From: an uncultured Bryobacteraceae bacterium | Lineage (GTDB): Bacteria > Acidobacteriota > Terriglobia > Bryobacterales > Bryobacteraceae | Length of the DNA stretch: 33,991 bases | Direction: 5' to 3' | NCBI GenBank assembly: GCA_955652915.1 | Contig: CATPCJ010000170.1 | Span: 1 to 33,991, forward strand | In this document: piece by piece, positions 29,383-33,991 of the stretch | How positions within the stretch are numbered: the first letter of the stretch is position 1 | Layout: each line of letters opens with the position of its first letter | Made by a program: the position numbers and the translations under genes | The notes under the pieces: generated by a model | What the model was told of the DNA's origin: nothing | Databases searched by the model: none | The model's input: the letters and a program-made list of their open reading frames with translations, nothing else

Positions 29383-30891
29383 ATGATCCCTCAAGATAGA
29401 GTGAAGATCAACAAACTCCCGACCGGGGTTCCGGGACTCGATGAGATTCTGGGCGGCGGTCTCCCGGAATTCTCTTTTAACATCATCGCGGGCGCACCCG
29501 GATGTGGCAAGACCACGCTGGCGCATCAATTTATTTTCGCCAATGCGACACCGGAGCGCCCCGCGCTGTATTTCACGGTGCTCGGCGAACCCGCTTTAAA
29601 GATGCTGCGCTACCAACAGCAATATACGTTCTTCGACGCTTCCAAGTTGAACCGCTCTGTCCACTTCATAAATCTGAGCCAGGTCCTGCTGGAGCGGGGA
29701 CTGACGGGGATACTGGAAGAAATCACCAAAGAGGTGGAAGCGGCCAACCCGGGTATCGTCGTAGTGGACTCCTTCCGCACGGTGGTGCGCAAAGTTCTGG
29801 AGAACGAAGTGCAGATACAGGGGTTCGTGCAGCAGCTTGGCCTGCTTCTGACCAGTTGGGAGGCCACTACTTTTCTGATCGGGGAGTATGTCGAATCGGA
29901 GCTGCGCGATAATCCCATATTCACCGTAGCCGATGGCCTGTTCTGGCTCTATCAAACCGTGGAGCGTAATTCCGTTGTGCGCAAGTTACAGATCATGAAA
30001 CTGCGCGGCCAGGCGTCCGTGCCGGGGATGCACACCTTCCGTATTACGGACCATGGCCTGCAGGCCTTCTCGCGTACCCTTGGGTTAGCCGGCAGAAAGA
30101 ATAAGGCGCCCGGCGCGAAGCGCCTTTCCATGGGAATTCCGGAGTTGGATGAGATGCTGGGCGGAGGCATTCCCGAAGGCGATAGTCTCTTGATAGCAGG
30201 TTCTTCCGGGACCGGAAAATCGCTCCTGGCGACGCAATTCATTGCTGCCGGCCTACGCGAGGGACAGCCGGGAATTGTGGCGGTTTTTGAAGAGCGCCCC
30301 GAAGAATACGCTGCGCGCGCCACCAGCTTTGGTCTTGATCTGAATACGCCGATGAAGGACGGAAACCTGGAGGTGATCTACCTCCGTCCCCTGGATCTCT
30401 CCGTGGACGAAACCATGCAGGAGATACTCGATGCGATCAAGAAGAAGGGCGCCAAGCGGCTGGTGATCGACTCACTGGCCGGTTTTGAGATGGCCCTGGC
30501 GCCGGGTTTCCGCACCGACTTTCGGGAATCGCTCTACCGCATGATCTACTCCTTGACTGGAATCGGCGTCACCATTCTAAGCACCGTGGAAATGGAGGAG
30601 TCTTTCACGGAGTTACTCTTCAGCACGTATTCCATCTCGTTTCTCACCGACGACATCATCCGGCTTCGTTACGTGGAGATCGAAGGCCAGCTTCGCAAGG
30701 TGCTGATGGTGGTCAAAATGCGCCGCGGCGCTCACAGCAGCGACATCCGTGAATACGAAATCACTTCTCAGGGAGTGATAATAGGCGAACGGCTCACGGG
30801 CTACGATCGCCTGATTACTGGAATTCCCAGGTTGGGGGACGAGTCCGCGCCAAAGAAATCGAGCTCACGGCGGCAGGCAGCCGAAAGGTAG
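29383..30891 (+). CDS. KaiC-like double-domain RecA-superfamily ATPase
   Basis: 502-residue protein with two tandem KaiC/RecA domains. P-loops are GAPGCGKT (37-44) and GSSGTGKS (273-280); each domain starts with the KaiC signature (TGVPGLDEILGGGLPE and MGIPELDEMLGGGIPE). The second domain keeps the catalytic Glu pair (Glu303-Glu304 in FEERPEE), while the first reads L-G-E-P (67-70) at that place. The region of the cyanobacterial KaiC phosphosites reads ISFLTDD, with Ser419 at the Ser431 position but Phe420 instead of Thr432. It is probably a hexameric ATPase in signal transduction, not a full clock protein; kaiA and kaiB are absent. ATG 29383 is chosen (TGGAG upstream); ATG 29338 would overlap the previous gene. 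Confidence 0.92.
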   Translation: MIPQDRVKINKLPTGVPGLDEILGGGLPEFSFNIIAGAPGCGKTTLAHQFIFANATPERPALYFTVLGEPALKMLRYQQQYTFFDASKLNRSVHFINLSQVLLERGLTGILEEITKEVEAANPGIVVVDSFRTVVRKVLENEVQIQGFVQQLGLLLTSWEATTFLIGEYVESELRDNPIFTVADGLFWLYQTVERNSVVRKLQIMKLRGQASVPGMHTFRITDHGLQAFSRTLGLAGRKNKAPGAKRLSMGIPELDEMLGGGIPEGDSLLIAGSSGTGKSLLATQFIAAGLREGQPGIVAVFEERPEEYAARATSFGLDLNTPMKDGNLEVIYLRPLDLSVDETMQEILDAIKKKGAKRLVIDSLAGFEMALAPGFRTDFRESLYRMIYSLTGIGVTILSTVEMEESFTELLFSTYSISFLTDDIIRLRYVEIEGQLRKVLMVVKMRRGAHSSDIREYEITSQGVIIGERLTGYDRLITGIPRLGDESAPKKSSSRRQAAER

Positions 30892-30897
30892 ACGCGG

Positions 30898-32064
30898 ATG
30901 GATGATGCGACGGTAACAGTGCAGGAACAGGACATGCCGGCTCTCTGCCGGCCCATCGCCGAGACTTCGCCGATGCCGATGGCCGGTGTCGATGGATCCA
31001 GCCACATCGTCCGCTATGTCAACCCTGCGTTTTGCCTCCTGACCGGTAAAACCAGGGAAGAACTGATCGGAAACGCGTTCTCCGGCGCTGTGCCAACCGA
31101 AAACGAATGTCTGTCGCTACTTGATCGGGTTTACCAGACCGGGAAAGCCGAAAGCCATACGGGGCAGGAACACGCCGCTGCCGATCGTTTCTATTGGTCG
31201 TACGTCATGTGGCCAGTTCTTGCCGACGATGGCCGCCGCGTTGGAATCATGATCCAGGTGACAGAGACCACCCCTTTTTTTCTACAGTCGACCAGCATGA
31301 ATCAGGCGTTGATGATAAGTTCGGTGCGCCAGCATGAACTCACGGAAGAGGCGGAGAGACTGAACGAGGAGCTGCAGCGGGCAAACGACGACCTGAAACA
31401 ATTCGCCTTTGCCGCCAGCCACGATCTCCAGGAGCCATTACGCATGATCACGAGTTATTCGCAGCTCCTGATCAAAGGCTACCGGGGCCAACTCGACGGT
31501 GAGGCAGAGGTCTGTGTAGATTTCATCACGAAAGGCGCGAAGCAGATGCGGAACTTGCTCGCGGACCTGCTCTCCTATACCGAGGCCGGCGCGCAGCGGG
31601 GGGAAGCGAGTGAATCGATCGACCTCAATACGATTTTTGAGAAGGTGAAGCAGAATCTGAACTGGGCAATCGAGGAGAGCGGGGCCGTTGTGACCAGCGG
31701 CGATCTGCCCACTGTCCACGGTCACGAAGCGCGTTTTGTGCAGCTCTTCCAGAATCTCGCGGGGAACGCGATCAAGTACCGCGGTGAGTTTTCGCCGGTC
31801 GTTCATTTCTCCGCTGAGAAACGAAACACTGAATGGTTCTTTGCCGTGGCCGACAATGGCATCGGGATCGACCCGCAGTACTATCAAACGATTTTCGGCG
31901 TATTTAAGCGGCTTCACGGGAATGCGATTCCGGGCACGGGTATCGGTCTTGCGATCTGTCAGCGCGTGGTCGAGCGCTACGGCGGCCGGATCTGGGTCGA
32001 GTCGCAAGCGGGGCACGGGTCGACGTTCTATTTCACGCTGCCAATAAGCGAAGCAAGCCGATGA
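30898..32064 (+). CDS. PAS-domain sensor histidine kinase of the KaiC-like operon
   Basis: 388-residue soluble kinase, 6 nt after the KaiC-like gene. A PAS domain spans about 15-130 (VRYVNPAFCLLTGKTREELIG), then a coiled linker (EEAERLNEELQRANDDL), His175 in FAASHDLQEPLRMI, the N-box NLAGNAIKYRG, G1 DNGIGI, and G2 GTGIGL. The FAASHDLQEPLR type of dimerisation domain is often found in phytochrome-like and light- or redox-linked kinases, but no chromophore domain is present. Its stop overlaps the receiver gene start (ATGA at 32061-32064), so the two are very likely a cognate pair. Confidence 0.94.
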   Translation: MDDATVTVQEQDMPALCRPIAETSPMPMAGVDGSSHIVRYVNPAFCLLTGKTREELIGNAFSGAVPTENECLSLLDRVYQTGKAESHTGQEHAAADRFYWSYVMWPVLADDGRRVGIMIQVTETTPFFLQSTSMNQALMISSVRQHELTEEAERLNEELQRANDDLKQFAFAASHDLQEPLRMITSYSQLLIKGYRGQLDGEAEVCVDFITKGAKQMRNLLADLLSYTEAGAQRGEASESIDLNTIFEKVKQNLNWAIEESGAVVTSGDLPTVHGHEARFVQLFQNLAGNAIKYRGEFSPVVHFSAEKRNTEWFFAVADNGIGIDPQYYQTIFGVFKRLHGNAIPGTGIGLAICQRVVERYGGRIWVESQAGHGSTFYFTLPISEASR

Positions 32065-32537
32065 GCGGCGAATCAGACCCGCGAAAGTTTCACATCCTGC
32101 TTGTGGAGGATAATGCCGCGGACGTTTACCTTTTTCGGCAAGCACTGAAAGCCGCGGGAATAGATTTCGAATTAACGGTGATCGAGGATGGCGCCGATGC
32201 GCTCGCGTTCGCGCGGCAGCAGCGAGAGTATGCAGCAAGCCCTATACCGGATCTCGCCGTGTTGGACCTGAACTTGCCGAAGAGCGGCGGGGCCTCCGTG
32301 CTCGAGGCCATGCGCCAGAGCAAGGATCTGGAACGAGTGCCGGTCTTCATCCTGACCTCATCGGCCGGACCGCTCGAGCAGGCAAGCACATGGGAATTGG
32401 GTGTTGAGCGATTCATCACGAAGCCGCTGGACCTGGAAGATTTCTTGCAGATAGGTCAGGTGGTGAAAGAGGTTTTGCTGAAGAGCACGGCGCCGGGAAG
32501 TGCCGACTCGGGCAGCGATTCAAGAGGTGTAGCTTGA
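32061..32537 (+). CDS. Single-domain response regulator (CheY/Rcp1-like)
   Basis: 158-residue receiver without an output domain. Seen are the acidic pair in VEDNAADVYLF (Glu16-Asp17), the phospho-acceptor Asp69 in AVLDLNLPK, the switch residue in FILTSSA (Thr99), and Lys121 in FITKPLD. The NLPKxxG region and ILTSS resemble the Rcp1-type receivers paired with phytochrome-like kinases. Translationally coupled to the kinase by ATGA. It must act through protein contacts, perhaps on the KaiC-like ATPase. The last 20 residues are a Ser/Gly tail. Confidence 0.94.
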   Translation: MSGESDPRKFHILLVEDNAADVYLFRQALKAAGIDFELTVIEDGADALAFARQQREYAASPIPDLAVLDLNLPKSGGASVLEAMRQSKDLERVPVFILTSSAGPLEQASTWELGVERFITKPLDLEDFLQIGQVVKEVLLKSTAPGSADSGSDSRGVA

Positions 32538-32643
32538 AATGAGGCACTTCCGGATTTTTCCGTCCGCCGGGCGCAGAACGGGCCGCTGGCCGGGCCGCCG
32601 AAGCCGTTCGGAATGAAACAACGGTTGCAACGGAGGGGGCTGG

Positions 32644-32842
32644 ATGTATACTCGCTGCCGGGGTTTGCCCAATCATCACCTCCAACCTGGTGAAGGTTCA
32701 AAGACTGCTGGGCGACCGGGTGGGACGCGATATCTTCTTCTACTCGCTGACGGTCCAACCCGAGCTGGACTCTCCCAAGGTGCTCAAGCAGTACGCGAAA
32801 ATGCACTGGTGAGCCCGGGCTGGTCCTTCCCTGACCGAAAAT
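32644..32842 (+). pseudogene. SCO1/SenC-family gene fragment, frameshifted
   Basis: Pieces of an SCO1/SenC copper-chaperone/thioredoxin-fold protein are spread over two frames: MYTRCRG at 32644-32664 in one frame, GVCPIITSNLVKVQRLLGDR and then DIFFYSLTVQPELDSPKVLK with QYAKMH at about 32660-32806 in the next, and VSPGWSF from 32809 back in the first. Together they match the central part of SCO proteins, including one Cys of the CxxxC metal site in each frame (Cys of TRC and of VCP). Both the N-terminal part and everything after GWSF are missing; copy B of the dispersed palindrome begins at 32843. Not functional. Confidence 0.75.
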
Positions 32843-32933
32843 GGTGACAGGCACCCGCTGTCCACGCGCCGTTCGATAGCGTTCACATCCTTCTGGATTC
32901 TGGCGGCTTGGGACAGTGGTGGTGCCTGTCACC
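32843..32933. repeat. Dispersed palindromic element, copy B
   Basis: A 91-bp element with perfect 13-bp inverted ends GGTGACAGGCACC (32843-32855) and GGTGCCTGTCACC (32921-32933). Its reverse complement aligns with copy A (4086-4174) over both ends and the internal blocks TCCCAAGCCGCC and GCGCGTGGAC, so the two are opposite-orientation copies of one family. It directly follows the SCO1 fragment. Confidence 0.88.
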
Positions 32934-32974
32934 ACTGTCTCAGTTCTGACTTAGTTGATACAATTCTAAAATCC

Positions 32975-33619
32975 GTGCGTCAGATCCTCGTCTATTCCGA
33001 TTCGCTGACGTGGGGAATTATTCCTGAGACGCGCCGGAGATTGCCTTTCGACGAACGCTGGCCGGGTGTGCTCGAAAACAAGCTGAACGGTTTTGGGGAG
33101 CGGGTGCGGATTATCGAGGATTGCCTGAATGGCCGGCGCACCGTTTGGGAAGATCCTTTCAAACCAGGCCGCAATGGTCTGAACGGTTTGGCGCAGCGCA
33201 TGGAAATTCATTCGCCGTTGTCGCTGGTGATCCTGATGCTGGGCACGAATGATTTTCAGTTCTCACACCCTTACAACAATGCCTGGTCGGCAGCTCAGGG
33301 GATGGCTGCGCTGGTCAACGAAATACGAAAGGCGCCAATTGAGCCGGAGATGCCGGTTCCGCCGATCCTGATCGTTTGCCCGCCACCGATTTGTTCTCCA
33401 CAAGGGGTTCTGGCGCCAAAGTTTGCCGGCGCGGAGGGAAGGTGCCGGGGACTGGCCGACGCTTACCGGTCCATGAGCGACGCTCTCGGCTGCCATTTTT
33501 TCGACTCATCCAGTGTCACGTCTTCGAGCAGAGTCGATGGGATTCACCTCGATCGGGATCAGCACTTGACGCTCGGTCAGGCACTGGCGGATGTCGCACT
33601 TCCGATATTGGCTACTTGA
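32975..33619 (+). CDS. SGNH/GDSL-type hydrolase
   Basis: Lipase/esterase-like hydrolase of 214 residues without a signal peptide. Block I reads YSDSLTWG with Ser10 as nucleophile (Ser in place of the usual Gly of GDSL), block II has the Gly of NGRRT, block III GTND (LMLGTNDF), and block V DGIHLD with Asp188 and His191. This resembles the arylesterase/acetylesterase branch acting on small esters. The start is GTG 32975; TACAAT at about 32959-32964 may be a -10. The 3' end overlaps the convergent CPBP gene by 8 bp. Confidence 0.92.
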   Translation: MRQILVYSDSLTWGIIPETRRRLPFDERWPGVLENKLNGFGERVRIIEDCLNGRRTVWEDPFKPGRNGLNGLAQRMEIHSPLSLVILMLGTNDFQFSHPYNNAWSAAQGMAALVNEIRKAPIEPEMPVPPILIVCPPPICSPQGVLAPKFAGAEGRCRGLADAYRSMSDALGCHFFDSSSVTSSSRVDGIHLDRDQHLTLGQALADVALPILAT

Positions 33620-33991
33620 AGACGAGGTGGGCCACGGTGGTTTCGAGATCCCCGTAGATCATGGCTAACGCGGTCAGGTCGAAGGCCGCGTGCGCACACA
33701 TCAGCGGGAAGATGCGTCCGGTGATGGCGAAGATCGTTCCGAACACCAAACTCACAACAATCTCCTGTTCCACGCCGGGTAGCTTTTGGTTAGGATAGTG
33801 CGCCAGTGCAAACAGGATGGTGGTGATCAGCACCGTGAGCGTTTTGGCCCACAGGCTGGATCCGAAGAGCTTGCCGAAGCGTTCGAACAGGAATCCTCGG
33901 ACCACGGTCTCTTCTCCGAAGCCGGCGACGACGATCATGGTCCAGATAGCTAGCGGGAGCGCGGCCCGATTTCCGGTCAGATAATGAAACG
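33612..33991 (-). CDS. CPBP-family intramembrane metalloprotease, 5' end outside window
   Basis: The frame stays open to the window edge, so the N-terminal part is missing here. The visible 126 residues contain the three CPBP motifs: GEETVVRGFLFE (EExxxR), FALAHYP (FxxxH) and HAAFDLTAL near the end, within hydrophobic helices. These Abi/CAAX-protease-like enzymes cleave within membranes or process small peptides; substrates are unknown. It is convergent with the SGNH hydrolase, with stops overlapping by 8 bp. Confidence 0.88.
   Translation of the reverse strand, partial: FHYLTGNRAALPLAIWTMIVVAGFGEETVVRGFLFERFGKLFGSSLWAKTLTVLITTILFALAHYPNQKLPGVEQEIVVSLVFGTIFAITGRIFPLMCAHAAFDLTALAMIYGDLETTVAHLVFK

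Overview
The window looks like a chromosomal segment of an Acidobacteriota member, most likely of the Solibacter/Bryobacter type. This is inferred from gene content: a VWFA-related 'Acidobacterial domain' protein, an Oar-like TonB-dependent receptor with an N-terminal carboxypeptidase-regulatory domain, an SBBP beta-propeller protein, a minimal BlaI/M56 pair, and many structured intergenic repeats. The DNA is moderately GC-rich. No rRNA, tRNA, CRISPR array or transposase gene was seen.

Layout. (1) 99-4079: compact + strand operon hslV-hslU-lipoprotein-FAH hydrolase-small membrane protein, closed by a dispersed palindromic element. (2) 4284-9352: orphan ExbD, secreted VWFA protein, and a convergent TonB-dependent receptor. 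(3) 9328-12101: XRE regulator, about 700 bp without a gene but with a long hairpin, then an M56 peptidase/BlaI pair. (4) 12397-17808: SDR dehydrogenase, penicillin-binding transpeptidase with a clear promoter, a structured repeat, HAD hydrolase, LON-domain protein, shikimate kinase, glycerate kinase. (5) 17917-23891: large SBBP secreted protein, a long inverted repeat, a decayed hicBA module, and an unrecognised membrane protein with a Gly-rich stretch and amphipathic RID repeats. (6) 24105-32537: signalling block with a PAS/sigma54 activator, a divergent PAS histidine kinase, a Crp-family regulator, and an operon of hypothetical-KaiC-like ATPase-histidine kinase-response regulator. (7) 32644-33991: SCO1/SenC gene fragment, second copy of the dispersed palindrome, SGNH hydrolase, partial CPBP protease.

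How genes work together. HslVU is a complete ATP-dependent protease. BlaI plus M56 form a likely repressor/protease switch near a transpeptidase. The KaiC-like ATPase, kinase and receiver are coupled by a 6-nt gap and an ATGA overlap and probably form one signalling unit without KaiA or KaiB.

The most unusual material is non-coding. Elements at 14440-14543 and 21440-21549 share a 'mirror-image two-hairpin' design while differing in sequence; 24027-24095 and 10589-10660 are related in style. A different dispersed repeat is present twice in opposite orientation (4086-4174 and 32843-32933). Two of these elements directly abut broken genes (hicA remnant, SCO1 remnant).
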